The translations under genes were made by a program, and so were the position numbers. The notes under the pieces were generated by a model that was not told the DNA's origin, ran no database searches, and saw only the letters and a list, made by a program, of their open reading frames with translations. A stretch of 64,000 nt of DNA from Lachnospiraceae bacterium. Lineage in GTDB: Bacteria > Bacillota > Clostridia > Lachnospirales > Lachnospiraceae. The stretch lies in the NCBI GenBank assembly GCA_014804615.1, contig JAAUZL010000008.1:210870-274869 (forward strand), in the 5' to 3' direction. This document shows, one piece after another, positions 43,503 through 53,757 of this stretch (its first letter is position 1; each line of letters begins with the position of its first letter).

Positions 43503-43958
43503 TTACTTCCCATCGGGTGCCGCTGCATCTATTCCTCTATAAAGCACTGAAACACAATCCTGATTATAGCCTGCCTTTTTATAAAAAGCATGATTGTACT
43601 CAATAGAGAGCAATTGTATTGTTCTTATCCCTTTTTCCCGCAAATGCTTTTCCAGTTCTAACAACAGACGCTTTCCTATGCCTTTCCTCTTCCATTCAGG
43701 AACAACGAACAACTCTGATATAAAGAAAAAATCTTCATCCGCATATGGATCTACGAATCCAAGCGCAGCGCCAATGATCTCGTGATCGCAGACCGCCGCA
43801 ACACCACAGGACTCGTAATTCCCCATGATTGACCGCACTCTGCGCACCGCCTTTTCTTCACTCCATTTTTCATTCCACGGCTCTTCAGCATATGCCCTTT
43901 TCATCCCCGCCGCCAAGCCATTTACATCATCTTCTGATGCGACTCTATATTCCATCAA
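43503..43958 (-). CDS. GNAT family N-acetyltransferase
   Basis: The 151-residue GNAT protein has [20 protein letters not shown] as strand 4 and the acetyl-CoA loop, and [17 protein letters not shown] near the end. It overlaps the MATE gene by 4 bp and is probably translated from the same mRNA. Substrate unknown. Confidence 0.88.
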   Translation of the reverse strand: MMEYRVASEDDVNGLAAGMKRAYAEEPWNEKWSEEKAVRRVRSIMGNYESCGVAAVCDHEIIGAALGFVDPYADEDFFFISELFVVPEWKRKGIGKRLLLELEKHLREKGIRTIQLLSIEYNHAFYKKAGYNQDCVSVLYRGIDAAAPDGK

Positions 43959-45340
43959 GATACCCTCTTTACTTTCTTCTCATGCATCGCCGTCTCCCAT
44001 TTCCCGCTATGGAATCTTACCTCATAACAAATCCCCCGGAACATCCAGTCAATCGTCATGGCAATCCAGATGCCGATCAGTCCCCAGTGAAACACATTAC
44101 TGAAAAAGTACGCCGTGCCAATCCGGAACACCCACATAGATGCAATGGCGATCGCCATCGTCCACATCACATCTCCTGCCGCCCGCAAAGTGTTGGGCAG
44201 GGAGAAGGAAGGCACCCAGGCAAACATACACATAAAGGCGTGATATCGGATCACCTGTACCGCCAGATCTTCCGTTTCCGGCGTCAAATGATAGAGGAAT
44301 AATGCTTTTCTGCAGATAAGGATCATCACCAGCGATACCGCGATCATGCAGACGCTTGTCAACCGCATCAGCTTTTTCGTATAGTATCTGGCCTGACCGT
44401 AATCTCCCGCTCCAACGCAATAGGAAGTCACTGATAGAATCGCCATACCGATCGCCATACCAGGCAGGATATTAAAATTCGCTACCGCCCCACAGACCGC
44501 ATTCGCGGCGATCGCCGAGGTGCCGAAAGTAGATACCAGACTCAAAAGCAGGAGCTTTCCCAGCTGAAAGAGACTATTCTCCAAACCGTTAGGCACGCCA
44601 ATATATAAAATCTTCTTGATCTGTCCAAGTTGAGGCTTCACCGTCACACGATGCCGGAAATGAATGTCCCGATCCTCCCGAAACAGAAGATAAAAGATAA
44701 TAACTGCCGCCACCGTCCTTGAAAATGTGGTAGAAATGGCCGCTCCCGCAACGCCCATCTGAAACCCGAAAATAAGAAGGGCATTTCCGATCAGATTTAA
44801 CAGGTTCATCAAAAGGGATATGTACATGGTCGTCTTGGAATCTCCCATGGCGCGAAATAAAGCTGCACAGCCATTATAAAGCGCCAGCGGACAGATCGAC
44901 AGCCCCGTAATGATCAGATAGGTGGTGGCATTCTCCATCACCGCTGCCTCTACCTGCCCGAAAACCACCCGCAGGATCGTCCCATGTCCACCAATCAAAA
45001 CAATCGTGGTGAGCAGAGATGTATACAGCAGAAAAAGGACCATCTGCCACGCAGACCGTCCCGCTTCCTCCCTATTGCGCTGTCCCAAGGCATGTCCCGC
45101 CACAACGGCGCCGCCGGTGGCAAGCGCTGAAAAAACCTGAATAATCAGGATATTGATATTATCCACCAGCGAAACACCCGACACCGCCGCCTCTCCCACA
45201 CCGGAAATCATGACAGTATCCAGCATACCGACTAAGATAGCCAGAAGCTGTTCCATGATCAGGGGAAGAATCAATTTCTTGAGATCAGCATTGCTGTATA
45301 TAGTTCCCTGTATTTCTTCTTTTTCCTTGGTTCCCATCAC
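43955..45340 (-). CDS. MATE-family efflux transporter
   Basis: A 461-residue membrane protein with twelve helices and the MATE signature start [20 protein letters not shown], then [20 protein letters not shown] and [15 protein letters not shown]. It is quite different in sequence from the MATE protein at 7454. It probably exports drugs or metabolites in exchange for cations. It is coupled to the downstream acetyltransferase. Confidence 0.92.
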   Translation of the reverse strand: MMGTKEKEEIQGTIYSNADLKKLILPLIMEQLLAILVGMLDTVMISGVGEAAVSGVSLVDNINILIIQVFSALATGGAVVAGHALGQRNREEAGRSAWQMVLFLLYTSLLTTIVLIGGHGTILRVVFGQVEAAVMENATTYLIITGLSICPLALYNGCAALFRAMGDSKTTMYISLLMNLLNLIGNALLIFGFQMGVAGAAISTTFSRTVAAVIIFYLLFREDRDIHFRHRVTVKPQLGQIKKILYIGVPNGLENSLFQLGKLLLLSLVSTFGTSAIAANAVCGAVANFNILPGMAIGMAILSVTSYCVGAGDYGQARYYTKKLMRLTSVCMIAVSLVMILICRKALFLYHLTPETEDLAVQVIRYHAFMCMFAWVPSFSLPNTLRAAGDVMWTMAIAIASMWVFRIGTAYFFSNVFHWGLIGIWIAMTIDWMFRGICYEVRFHSGKWETAMHEKKVKRVS

Positions 45341-45418
45341 GTATCACTATCCTCACACAGATTCATTCTATGCCTATTCGACAGTGTTGTAAAGTACCTT
45401 ACTGGAAGAACTCCTCAT

Positions 45419-45676
45419 TCAACCGCCATGCTGATGCAGATATTTTTCTCTGGTCGCCATTCCGCCCCGAATGTGCCGCTCGGATTTATTCACATCCAGC
45501 ACCTTGCGTGCCTCCGCCGCGAGAGAGGGATTAATCTGTCCAAGACGCTCCGTTACGTCTTTATGTACCGTACTCTTACTGATCCCAAACTCCTTCGCCG
45601 TCTGCCTCACCGTGGCATTGTTCTCAATAATATAATTGGCAATATTCATTGCGCGTTCTTCAATATAGTCTTTCAA
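45419..45676 (-). CDS. spoIIID: Sporulation transcription factor SpoIIID
   Basis: The 85-residue protein is a classic SpoIIID: MKDYIEERAMNIANYIIENN at the start, helix-turn-helix ATVRQTAKEFGISKSTVHKD, and a basic tail RHIRGGMATREKYLHQHGG. It switches mother-cell genes from sigma E to sigma K control. The start is TTG, and the Shine-Dalgarno-like GAGGGG lies inside the 3' arm of the hairpin at 45684-45727, so structure may limit translation. Confidence 0.92.
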   Translation of the reverse strand: MKDYIEERAMNIANYIIENNATVRQTAKEFGISKSTVHKDVTERLGQINPSLAAEARKVLDVNKSERHIRGGMATREKYLHQHGG

Positions 45677-45683
45677 AAGGAAA

Positions 45684-45727
45684 CCCCTCAGAACACTTTT
45701 TTACATTGTATGAAGTGGTCTGAGGGG
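45684..45727. repeat. CCCCTCAGA hairpin upstream of spoIIID
   Basis: CCCCTCAGA pairs with TCTGAGGGG around an AT-rich loop. A second copy with flanking similarity (AAAAGGAAA) lies at 60515-60555. Confidence 0.65.
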
Positions 45728-45838
45728 TTATGACGGTTTGTTAAATCAAAGATTATTCTTAATCTACCATCCGTTTCTCTCTGGAGATTCCCACGCGCAT
45801 GTGGTCTATGGGTTACTTAATAAAGGAAGCTCTCAGGA

Positions 45839-46356
45839 TCAAATCCATACCGTCTCCGCCAGTGCCAGAATCCCCCTGTCAGCCGTCTCTACATCCGTCA
45901 CATCGTATGGTGTAGTCGTAGAGTTGCCATACCCTTTATTAGCCGGAGGCTGATCTAATACAGGCGAAAGGTCTATACCGTTAGCAAAGCCCCATATGAC
46001 CTCTCCCTGCTTCTTTAAGATACTTTTCAGCCACACTGGATCAGCTGCTGCCAGTTCTTCCCGCAGGATATCCATAAATGCGAACACTTCTCATACAAGC
46101 TGTAATTAGGCGGCACCAGAACCAGATTCGGACACTTCCTTTGCGCCTCTAATATGGTTTCTCCTGTCTGGATGCCATATTTCTTTGCAGATATTGACTT
46201 CGCCAGGATTATCCCATGACGCATAGCCATATCTCCGCCTACAGCAGATGGGATCTCCCTCAGATCCTGCCTGCCGCCTTTATGGGCGATACGATAAACA
46301 GCCTCCCACGATAGGAAGGCTGAATTTACGTCAATATGAAATATGATATTATTCAC
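45839..46356 (-). pseudogene. dinB: Broken DNA polymerase IV (DinB) gene
   Basis: The first part (46027-46356) is a Y-family polymerase start: FHIDVNSAFLSWEAVYR, then IPSAVGGDMAMRHGIILAKS and VPPNYSLYEKCS. A frame change then leads to FAFMDILREEL, skipping to a late part GFANGIDLSPVLDQPPANKG and ending at 45839. The catalytic SIDE motif and the thumb are missing, so about half of the usual 400 residues is lost. It cannot be an active polymerase. Confidence 0.8.
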
Positions 46357-46424
46357 ACACGTTCACTTCCTTTGGTTGGAATTTTATTATAGCAAACGTA
46401 TATTCGATTTGCAAGAGGGAATTA

Positions 46425-47033
46425 TTAGGCATTTTCCACAGGAAACAGGCTCATTTGCTCATAGTCTGATCTCCGATCCAACAAGGCAGGCGTTTTCTGC
46501 AAGAGCGCTTCTGTCAGATCGTCCTCAAACAGCCATTTCTCTATCTCATCTTATTCCAGCAGCAAGGGCATCCTGTCATGGACAGGCTTCATGGATTCTA
46601 TAACCGTTGTCAGGATCACGAACCTGTCCTCATCCTGATAACGGTTATAGAATCCGGCCATATAAAGAATAGGCTGTCCTTCTCTATAAAAGATATTTTT
46701 CTCTTTATTCTTGTTCCATTCATAGAACCAGGTAGCAGGAACAACTACCCTCCGATGCTCTGCACTTTCCTTGAACATCTTTTTTTCTAAGGCTGATTCA
46801 CCTCTTGCATTAAAGATGAGCTGCTTGCCACTAAAGCCGGGGAATCCCCATCTCTTCCATCTGCAGCATAAGTCATTATGATCGGCTGCGATCACCGGAG
46901 CGACCTCTGACGGGTGGATATCTCCCGTCTGCAAATGAATGTTTTCAGCTTTCTGTATCTTCTCATCAACCTGTCTGATCAGCTTTTCTATTTCTCTGGC
47001 TGTTTCATCATCCACATAATAGCGTCCACACAT
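46425..47033 (-). pseudogene. SOS response-associated peptidase (YedK/HMCES-like) with nonsense codon
   Basis: MCGRYYVDDETAREIEKLI starts the protein with the catalytic Cys2, and NARGESALEKKMF and PATWFYEWNKN match the family core. After HDRMPLLLE the frame meets TAA (46551), but the same frame continues DEIEKWLFEDDLTEALLQKT to a natural end VENA-stop at 46425. One point change (for example GAA to TAA) explains it. HMCES-type proteins crosslink to abasic sites in single-stranded DNA. The truncated product keeps Cys2, Asn and the HDRMP motif. Confidence 0.85.
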
Positions 47034-47148
47034 AGATTTACTTACTCTCTACTCTATAGTCACTTGGATTACTGGGTATTTACATATTATAACGCTAATT
47101 TAGTATTATATCCTCTTAAATAATATCGAAATATTTTCCCAAAATAGC

Positions 47149-47319
47149 CTAGCATCTTGGCATCCTCTTATATAGTTCCTCTATCATCATCAGTCTTTGC
47201 CACCACTTCTCCACTGTATAAAACCTCACCACATTGACTGGCTTATGATATGGCACATTGCGAACAATTACGAAATATCCATCCAAATCCACCATATAAT
47301 TACTGAAATCATCAGTCAT
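47149..47319 (-). CDS. Hypothetical protein, 56 aa
   Basis: The frame MTDDFSNYMVDLDGYFVIVR followed by NVPYHKPVNVVRFYTVEKWW and a basic helix is codon-like and complete, but lacks a strong ribosome site. It may be a small conserved protein or the tail of a lost gene. No family recognised. Confidence 0.4.
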   Translation of the reverse strand: MTDDFSNYMVDLDGYFVIVRNVPYHKPVNVVRFYTVEKWWQRLMMIEELYKRMPRC

Positions 47320-47533
47320 ATTTCTTTTACAATAAGATTATTTTCTCACTCCTATCTAATCCACGATCCCCCTGTTCCAGATTAGCCTCATATGCTGTTA
47401 TCAGCCAAAGGCATCTTCGCCAACTCTTACAACAACATATATTCTTCGCCTTATTATTTTCTCCATAATTTAATCATGCAAAGTCAAATATAAGGTCACG
47501 CCTATGCAATTTCTCATTTCAGAGCATAAAAAA

Positions 47534-47557
47534 GGCTTCCCGATTTCTCGGAGAGCC
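47534..47557 (-). terminator. Rho-independent terminator
   Basis: GGCT-C-TCCGA and TCGGGA-A-GCC around GAAA, followed on the minus strand by TTTTTTATG. It ends the displaced gene scrap or the Detocs-1 transcript. Confidence 0.75.
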
Positions 47558-47581
47558 CCATAAAATCTAGCTCTTTACTGA

Positions 47582-47634
47582 TCACTCAATGATATTAGCA
47601 ACACGACCAGAACCCCACTGTTCTACCACCCTCA
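47582..47634 (-). pseudogene. Displaced 3' end of an unidentified gene
   Basis: The minus strand reads VRVVEQWGSGRVANIIE-stop and is followed at once by the terminator at 47534. There is a stop just upstream and no start. EQWGSG is reminiscent of the tail of AlbA_2/Schlafen-type ATP-binding proteins, but the piece is too short. It may be the leftover end of an integration target. Confidence 0.35.
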
Positions 47635-47739
47635 CGGATTATGGAGTGAGAACCTTGTATGACAAATGGCGTATTTTCGGGCTTTTCTGTCTTTAGATTT
47701 TCTGAAAATATTGATTTTCTCTGTATTTTCAGAATTCTT

Positions 47740-47757
47740 GTAGCCAATTTGTAGCCA
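47740..47757 (+). repeat. 11-bp-spaced direct repeats (arm-site-like)
   Basis: GTAGCCA at 47740 and 47751. Same format as the repeats near the guaA-type att sites. Confidence 0.45.
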
Positions 47758-47979
47758 CGCGCAATTATTGACTAATTCGCTTTTTCTTGTAGCGTCTATC
47801 CCAATTACTTCCAACTATTTCAATATAATCTGATAGACCTTGCAAAATAACTTTCGTGCGGCTTTCTTTTAAATCCAGCAACATGCAAAAGCCCCAATAT
47901 ATAACAGTCTTACCCAATCTGCCAAGTCTCACAAACTTGTTCAAATTGGGTAGGCTTGTTCAACCGGGAGTTATTCGCT

Positions 47980-49218
47980 TCACTTATTCCCAAAGAGCTC
48001 CTGGAAAAGCAGTTCCAGTACCTTCGCACTGGTATAGGCGGCATATTTCTGATATTTGTCGGTTTTGCCATTCCCAAAATCACTGACAGATTTCATGATA
48101 ATAGAGGTGGGTTTTGGCTCCGCAGACAGTCTTCCCGCCAGCATGACTGCATAGGCTTCCATGTCAAAGCCCAAAAATTTTCGATTGTGCGTTTGCACGC
48201 GGGCAATCACATTTGGATCTGACAAAACGGAAGCTCCGGAGCCAAAAGGACCAATTTCAATTTTGGGTGATTGGTTTGGCTTTTCATACTCGCACACACT
48301 GTAGATTTTCCACAGTAAGTCCGGCTGATTTTTCAGGCGTCGAACAATTTTATGTACAGTTTCATCTAGGCGGATTTGCCGGTAATCCGGCTTAAAGGAT
48401 GATTTACCGTGCTCAAAAACCTTCTTACCGCTATCATAATCAAAGCAAGGGTCCGCTACCATAATATCGCCATAGTTGAGTTTTTTCCTGTCAACTCCTC
48501 CGGCGATGCCAGTCATAACAAGATACCGCGGTCGAAACCTGGCAATCATTTCGGACGCCAGAATCGCCGAGGCGGACAATCCCATCTCATAGGAAGCTGC
48601 GCAAACGACCTTCCGATTCGCAAAATTGCCCACAAAATAATCGACTGAGGTATTTAATTCCATATAAGGTTTCCAGCCAAACGGCAAGCGCTTCACTTCG
48701 GCCAGCTCCGGTTCCTCCAATGCACATATGACCGCAGCATCGTAGTCGTAAACTTTTTGCTGGAGGATTTCGTTTTCCAAAACCTGCTTAATACGTGCTT
48801 CCAAACGGATTCGCCAGCTGTCATCGTCAGCAGCATATTGGATAGGTGTATGGTCTACTTTATCTCGAATACTATCTGAGGTACCACCCACTTTATCTCG
48901 AATACTCTCTAGGGCATGGATTGCAGAACTAAACTCTGAAAGCACAAAGATATTGTCCGGCATTTTGTACTTATCCATGCTATTAATTTCTTGCAAAAAC
49001 CTAATGCCGCCATCAGCTGTTGGCTCTTCGCCATCCCAATCAGGCAATACCAGATCCAGCACCAAAACATGGTACTGCATGTTGATTAACTGCCGTTTGG
49101 CCTCCGATACAGAAGCAACCGATGTGACATCCTGCTCGGGAATCTCTGCTTCAGCCAATAACTTCTGTACCTGTTGTGTCCTCCGCACATTATCATCTAC
49201 AATCAGCACTTGAATCAT
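47980..49218 (-). CDS. dtcC: Detocs effector DtcC: receiver plus nucleoside-phosphorylase-fold domain (system 1)
   Basis: The 412-residue protein starts with a receiver domain: acidic pair Asp8-Asp9 in LIVDDN and phospho-acceptor Asp55 in LVLDLVLPDWDG. Residues about 165-412 form a nucleosidase/PNP-fold domain: AVICALEEPELAEVK, TGIAGGVDRKKLNYGDI, FDMEAYAVM and KSVSDFGNGK with the Glu and Asp of the active site. In Detocs the phosphorylated effector cleaves the N-glycosidic bond of ATP and stops phage growth. It overlaps dtcB by 4 bp. Confidence 0.87.
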   Translation of the reverse strand: MIQVLIVDDNVRRTQQVQKLLAEAEIPEQDVTSVASVSEAKRQLINMQYHVLVLDLVLPDWDGEEPTADGGIRFLQEINSMDKYKMPDNIFVLSEFSSAIHALESIRDKVGGTSDSIRDKVDHTPIQYAADDDSWRIRLEARIKQVLENEILQQKVYDYDAAVICALEEPELAEVKRLPFGWKPYMELNTSVDYFVGNFANRKVVCAASYEMGLSASAILASEMIARFRPRYLVMTGIAGGVDRKKLNYGDIMVADPCFDYDSGKKVFEHGKSSFKPDYRQIRLDETVHKIVRRLKNQPDLLWKIYSVCEYEKPNQSPKIEIGPFGSGASVLSDPNVIARVQTHNRKFLGFDMEAYAVMLAGRLSAEPKPTSIIMKSVSDFGNGKTDKYQKYAAYTSAKVLELLFQELFGNK

Positions 49219-49673
49219 GATTTCTCACTGCCTCCTATCCATGGATGATCCAGAAAGACCGCCAAGTCCTCCTTCCATTTGTCCTGAGTAATGTTGTAAT
49301 GAACATATCCCATATAATGCTGAGGAAATTCTTTTCGTAATTTTATATCCAGTTCTTTTAAGTTCATCCCAGCCTCACCAAAGCTTTGATATTGGGTAAT
49401 GATAATAACAGGGATTGAAATCCTACGTCGACAGAGGTAGGAAAGCATTTCACATCCCCCGAAAACCAGTAGGTGGACTCCGTCTTGCGGTGTGCCATCG
49501 TAACATGGGATGCACATGTCCAGCAGAAGCAAATCAAAACTACTGCTGAACAACGCATCCGCTCCGCTATGCCATGTGTGTGCATAACAACACTCAACAC
49601 CACTGCGTTGATTTAGAAAATCAGAAATCGCTTTCAGTTTGCTAAGGTTATCCTCAATAATCATTACCTTCAT
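49215..49673 (-). CDS. dtcB: Detocs stand-alone receiver DtcB (system 1)
   Basis: The 152-residue protein is a receiver domain alone: Glu7-Asp8 in MIIEDN, Asp52 in LLLLDMCIPCYDG, and a Thr-like switch in VIIITQYQS. In Detocs this protein drains phosphate from the sensor and prevents accidental toxicity. It has an insert (GTPQDGVHLLVFGGCEM) after the phospho-Asp that also appears in the system 2 partner. It overlaps the genes on both sides by 4 bp. Confidence 0.85.
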   Translation of the reverse strand: MKVMIIEDNLSKLKAISDFLNQRSGVECCYAHTWHSGADALFSSSFDLLLLDMCIPCYDGTPQDGVHLLVFGGCEMLSYLCRRRISIPVIIITQYQSFGEAGMNLKELDIKLRKEFPQHYMGYVHYNITQDKWKEDLAVFLDHPWIGGSEKS

Positions 49674-52600
49674 AACAACACATCCTTTAATTCAGCACGT
49701 ATTTCAATTGAATATATATCGTCCGTACAGTTAATCACAATACTACTTTCGCTATGCAAATCAATGCTCAAGATTTTCATGATCTTATAAAGTCCGGATC
49801 CGCCCTCTGTATTTATGTAATCACTCTGATCCCAATTGTTTAGTCGAGCCACCATCTGTTTCAAACACGTTGGTGACAAGCAACCTTGCTTGACGCGGTT
49901 TTTCATTAGAATCAGAACTTGATCCCCTTCCCGACAGACGCTCAGCCATATATGAAACTCGTTTTGAAGGTCGGAGTGCTTGATTACGTTATCAAACAGG
50001 ATGTTGAAAATATCCACCACATTGGGCAGTGTTTGTCCGCGCAGCTTAATATCTTCGTCAATATAAAATTTTTCATATATTAGCGCACAGCCAGAATGAG
50101 AGTTTTCAATTAATTCGTGGGATATCGACACAGCTAAAGAAAGCTGGTAATCTGAATAACTGTCCGTTTGAGTCAAACGGAACCATTGGCTGACATATTT
50201 TATCTCCGAAGATATTTCTGTCCTGACCTTGGCAATTGCGTCCCGCAGCCCTCTAAAATCGAAACAATCGCAGTCCCGCCCGACCAGAGAGTTTTCCAGT
50301 TCAATCAGCACAGTTTGAAACTGAACGTCAATTTGCTTCTCCAAAACTTCCTGAACATTTTTAAGACTGGCATAGGTCATATTCAGCATTTCTTGCAGTA
50401 TCATGTCCACAAATGTCTCAAACGTAAAATCGCTGTGGATTCTGGCTCCAATGCATTCCAGAAAGTTTCGGTTTATTGTGAAATCAAATAGAGCCTTGGG
50501 ATGCTTTCTCTCTGTGCGAATCTGGAGCATATCTGTCTTTAAGGTCTTGATGATGTCGTCCACATGTGTCGAAAAAAGAGAAAAAGCATTGTCATTTGTT
50601 TTAAGAATGTCCGGTTCCAGCGCACTGGTATACCAGAATCGGTTTTCTTTATACGCGCCGCCAGCCGACTTGTCTGTAATCAGATTGTGCCGTTCAAAGC
50701 AGGATCGTAATTGGCTTTCCAGAATACCGTGCCGTATGCGGACACTGAGACAACAGTCCAGCCCATACTTATTGTCGGCTACAAATATATCCCGTATCTG
50801 CCTGACAATTTCTCCCAGCATGTCGATTTGTTTTGTATCTTTTCCAGTAAAAAAGCAATGGATATTCTCCGACTCGCAGTTTTCCCGAAAGTCCATGAAA
50901 CGCAGTTCAAAATCTGTGATATTCCTCTCCTGAAAATCAACATAGCGATTATAACGTTCACAAGTCTCATTCGATAACAGTTGCCGGATTCCTTCTAAAT
51001 CAACATAGATTTTTCCACTTTCAATCTTCTGCTTTGCCATGCGCGTGAGTCGTCTCTTTGTCAGACAGTGCAATTCGTCTCTATATCTCATTGCATGACA
51101 AGGATCACGCTTAATCAGCTCTTCACAAATAAAACTCCGCTCTTGAAGAACCTCATCATAAGTATGAAATGCTAGCGATTGTTCCATTACGTTGGGTATG
51201 CATACCTCAGCAAGGAAGTGAATCAAGTTCGCATCGGATACTTTACCTTGTATGATCGGTAGCAGAGCCGAAGGCCTCTGAACATTGTGAGCCCTCAAAT
51301 ACTCCTCGTAGCACATCGTCCAAATGATGTTGTCCCAATCATCATGCTGCGAATAATAGTTAAAGTATAAGCTGCATATGATGGGTGTAAGGATAGAGTC
51401 TTGTGTGTCATGGTTCTGCGCTTTGATATTCTGAAATATTCGGTCGATGCTGCCAATATAGATGAAATTATGGTTTTCGTAAAAGGCCGCGAAAAAAATA
51501 TTCATTGCTTCCAACATGTTTCCCAGCTCCAGATGTGCCACGATACGCAGTGCGTCGTTCTCAAGCCGCCTGGCCCCCGGTTCCAGTTGTTTCCTTACTT
51601 GATTCAATATCTCAAGCGCTTCCTGAGGATCCGTCTCCACGAGCAGGCTTGCCTGATATTTCGTTTTCCGAATCGATTCGATAGAGCACGCGCTCAATTT
51701 ATCCAGATCGCCAGTACGTACGGCAACTGCCAGATGCGTTGCCACGCTGTTTTGATAGGTCGGCGGGGCTTCCGACAAATATGGTTCTAAAAATTCAGCA
51801 GGAAACAGAAATACACTGTCCGCAGCAGAAATGCTAGAAAAGAGATTTTTTTGCTGAACCTCCTCAAACACCATGACGCGGCAGTTATGCCTATTTAAAA
51901 TCATCAGCAGCTCTTTTGACCAAGTGGTATCCGACTGTGTGTAGAGCAGTTTGATCAAACCGGTTTGAATCAACATGATATCCTCGGAGTACATAAATAA
52001 CCGTCTCAACTGATCGACAATCTTATTGAGCACAGTGTCTTCCCCTATCAAAGGGAGCAGATACTCCGGCAAATAAGTGCTGCTTTTCGCATATATTTCC
52101 ACCATTGGGAAAAACGCGATATCCCGCCGCAGTAGGTTCCCCGCAATGTCAAGACATGCCCGGTAATCTCCCTTTACGTAAGAATCATACGCTTGACAAA
52201 CGGAATCAATGTCCTTGGTATAAAATGGAGGATAATGCTTCTGAGCCAAATAAACAATGTTATGAAGAAATGGGTCTTGAATTTCTCGTCCGAGATCGAT
52301 GATATAAGGCAGGAATGTGCTGCGCAATTTCTCCGAACCCTGCTCATATATATCGCTGGCCATAGCAAAAAAAGAAAGGTACCGGTCGATCAATGCATAG
52401 CCGCTGTCTTCATACAAAAAATACCCGATGGTCTCATCATCCAAAAAGTCAATTTCGAATTGTGCGCACATGATATACCCTTGTGCCTTATATTTTATGT
52501 ATTTATACATCTGCGTACGATATCCTTGGCTTTTCATTTGATTATAGTTGACTTGAATACTGTTTAAGTACATATGGACAGACACGTTCCGTTCACACTG

Positions 52601-53134
52601 CATACTGAAACAGGTCACCAAATAGTACATAATTGTACCAATTTCCGATTTCGACAGAACATCCTTGACAAACTTTTTTTGCATGCTGAGGCCATCACGC
52701 TCATTAAGTACTACAATCCGTTTCCGAATTTCCCACATGGACCAGCCGAATTGGCTGTGTAACGCGTCCAGAAGTGCCAAACACTTGTCGTACTGACCCA
52801 ACAAAAACATATGGTCAAACTCCGCTTTTTGCACCAGAAAGCTGTTGATCTCCTTGGCGCTAGCCTTCAACACGGATGTAAACCATAATAGTGACCGGTC
52901 CAGATTGAGGAAATAGGGCATTGTTCCACAATCACCCAGCTTGTCCACAGAGTCAGGGAACAGCGTTCCAGAAAGGGCCTTCCGGAACGCACTTTCCTTG
53001 CACAGCGCCGGTACATATTTTTTGATTCGGCGAAGATCATTTGTCTGAAAAAAACTCATAATGCCTTGGCTTAGAGACTGCTGCCTGAGAATATTGAGTT
53101 TTATTGTACGATACTCCTGCCTAAACGATGCCAT
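49670..53134 (-). CDS. dtcA: Detocs sensor kinase DtcA (system 1)
   Basis: The 1154-residue protein is mainly a helical repeat region (TPR-like, residues 1-750), then a conserved block with RIRHG near 798, and a C-terminal GHKL ATPase: NILFDNVIKHS as the N-box near 1060 and GGSGLYKIMKI as the G2 box near 1130. This is the plan of the Detocs sensor. The His of RIRHG is the best conserved His between the two DtcA copies here and a candidate phospho-acceptor. An ATG three codons after the TTG start of the frame is preferred. Confidence 0.83.
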   Translation of the reverse strand: MASFRQEYRTIKLNILRQQSLSQGIMSFFQTNDLRRIKKYVPALCKESAFRKALSGTLFPDSVDKLGDCGTMPYFLNLDRSLLWFTSVLKASAKEINSFLVQKAEFDHMFLLGQYDKCLALLDALHSQFGWSMWEIRKRIVVLNERDGLSMQKKFVKDVLSKSEIGTIMYYLVTCFSMQCERNVSVHMYLNSIQVNYNQMKSQGYRTQMYKYIKYKAQGYIMCAQFEIDFLDDETIGYFLYEDSGYALIDRYLSFFAMASDIYEQGSEKLRSTFLPYIIDLGREIQDPFLHNIVYLAQKHYPPFYTKDIDSVCQAYDSYVKGDYRACLDIAGNLLRRDIAFFPMVEIYAKSSTYLPEYLLPLIGEDTVLNKIVDQLRRLFMYSEDIMLIQTGLIKLLYTQSDTTWSKELLMILNRHNCRVMVFEEVQQKNLFSSISAADSVFLFPAEFLEPYLSEAPPTYQNSVATHLAVAVRTGDLDKLSACSIESIRKTKYQASLLVETDPQEALEILNQVRKQLEPGARRLENDALRIVAHLELGNMLEAMNIFFAAFYENHNFIYIGSIDRIFQNIKAQNHDTQDSILTPIICSLYFNYYSQHDDWDNIIWTMCYEEYLRAHNVQRPSALLPIIQGKVSDANLIHFLAEVCIPNVMEQSLAFHTYDEVLQERSFICEELIKRDPCHAMRYRDELHCLTKRRLTRMAKQKIESGKIYVDLEGIRQLLSNETCERYNRYVDFQERNITDFELRFMDFRENCESENIHCFFTGKDTKQIDMLGEIVRQIRDIFVADNKYGLDCCLSVRIRHGILESQLRSCFERHNLITDKSAGGAYKENRFWYTSALEPDILKTNDNAFSLFSTHVDDIIKTLKTDMLQIRTERKHPKALFDFTINRNFLECIGARIHSDFTFETFVDMILQEMLNMTYASLKNVQEVLEKQIDVQFQTVLIELENSLVGRDCDCFDFRGLRDAIAKVRTEISSEIKYVSQWFRLTQTDSYSDYQLSLAVSISHELIENSHSGCALIYEKFYIDEDIKLRGQTLPNVVDIFNILFDNVIKHSDLQNEFHIWLSVCREGDQVLILMKNRVKQGCLSPTCLKQMVARLNNWDQSDYINTEGGSGLYKIMKILSIDLHSESSIVINCTDDIYSIEIRAELKDVLL

Positions 53135-53757
53135 AAATCTCAACTCGCTTTCTTCATATTAACAGGAGGTAGACGTGATCCTTACAGACATTTTGTGCTG
53201 TTACTGGAGAATGGCACAAACATGAATCTTCGGTAAATGCTGGAGATCATACGTCCCCCTATTGCGCCAGCGACCAAAAACTCCGCATGGGCTGTGTAAG
53301 GTCAGAAAGAATATCCAGAATTTTATAGGTCGGGCGGTAAACGCGGTGTTATAAAATCATAAATTAAAAGACTTCTTGCGCAATTAATCGAAACGGTCAA
53401 AATCGGCCAAGGCCCATAACCTGAACATCTATAAATATCTGAACTATTCACTGGAACAGTTGCCCAAAACTGCCATGTCAGCTAAAGAAATGTCGAATCT
53501 TGTGCCTTGGAACAAAGCCGTACAGGCAACTTATTCTAGAGCAATGTAAAATAGAATACTTACAGCTGGGAGTTCCTACAAATCATTTTAAGAATGCTGC
53601 TAATTTTTACCAACTATGGTATTATTAGCACTTACCTAATCTAATCTTCCTCTCATCATTTATACTCTATCGCTTCCAACCACTTTTTATATTAACTTAT
53701 TTTTTGACTTCTTAGCTTGAAACCTGTATAAACACAAATTTTTTCTAACATGCATAA
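53135..53757. other. Gap between the two Detocs systems with IS66 remnant
   Basis: It holds the promoter region of system 1 and a plus-strand IS66 transposase tail (53409-53549). The rest shows no gene. Confidence 0.5.
53409..53549 (+). mobile_element. IS66-family transposase C-terminal remnant
   Basis: The plus strand reads KAHNLNIYKYLNYSLEQLPK and ends NLVPWNKAVQATYSRAM-stop, matching the conserved tail of IS66 transposases (N-x-Y-x-YL-x-x-LL, LPW). Nothing of the catalytic domain is left. Confidence 0.75.

Larger units (their letters stand above)
47034..47981. other. Long gap: small ORF, terminator, displaced gene end, repeats
   Basis: Apart from the 56-codon frame at 47149, the terminator at 47534, a 3' gene scrap at 47582 and repeats at 47740, I see nothing coding. 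It looks like the left boundary of the Detocs island. Confidence 0.5.
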
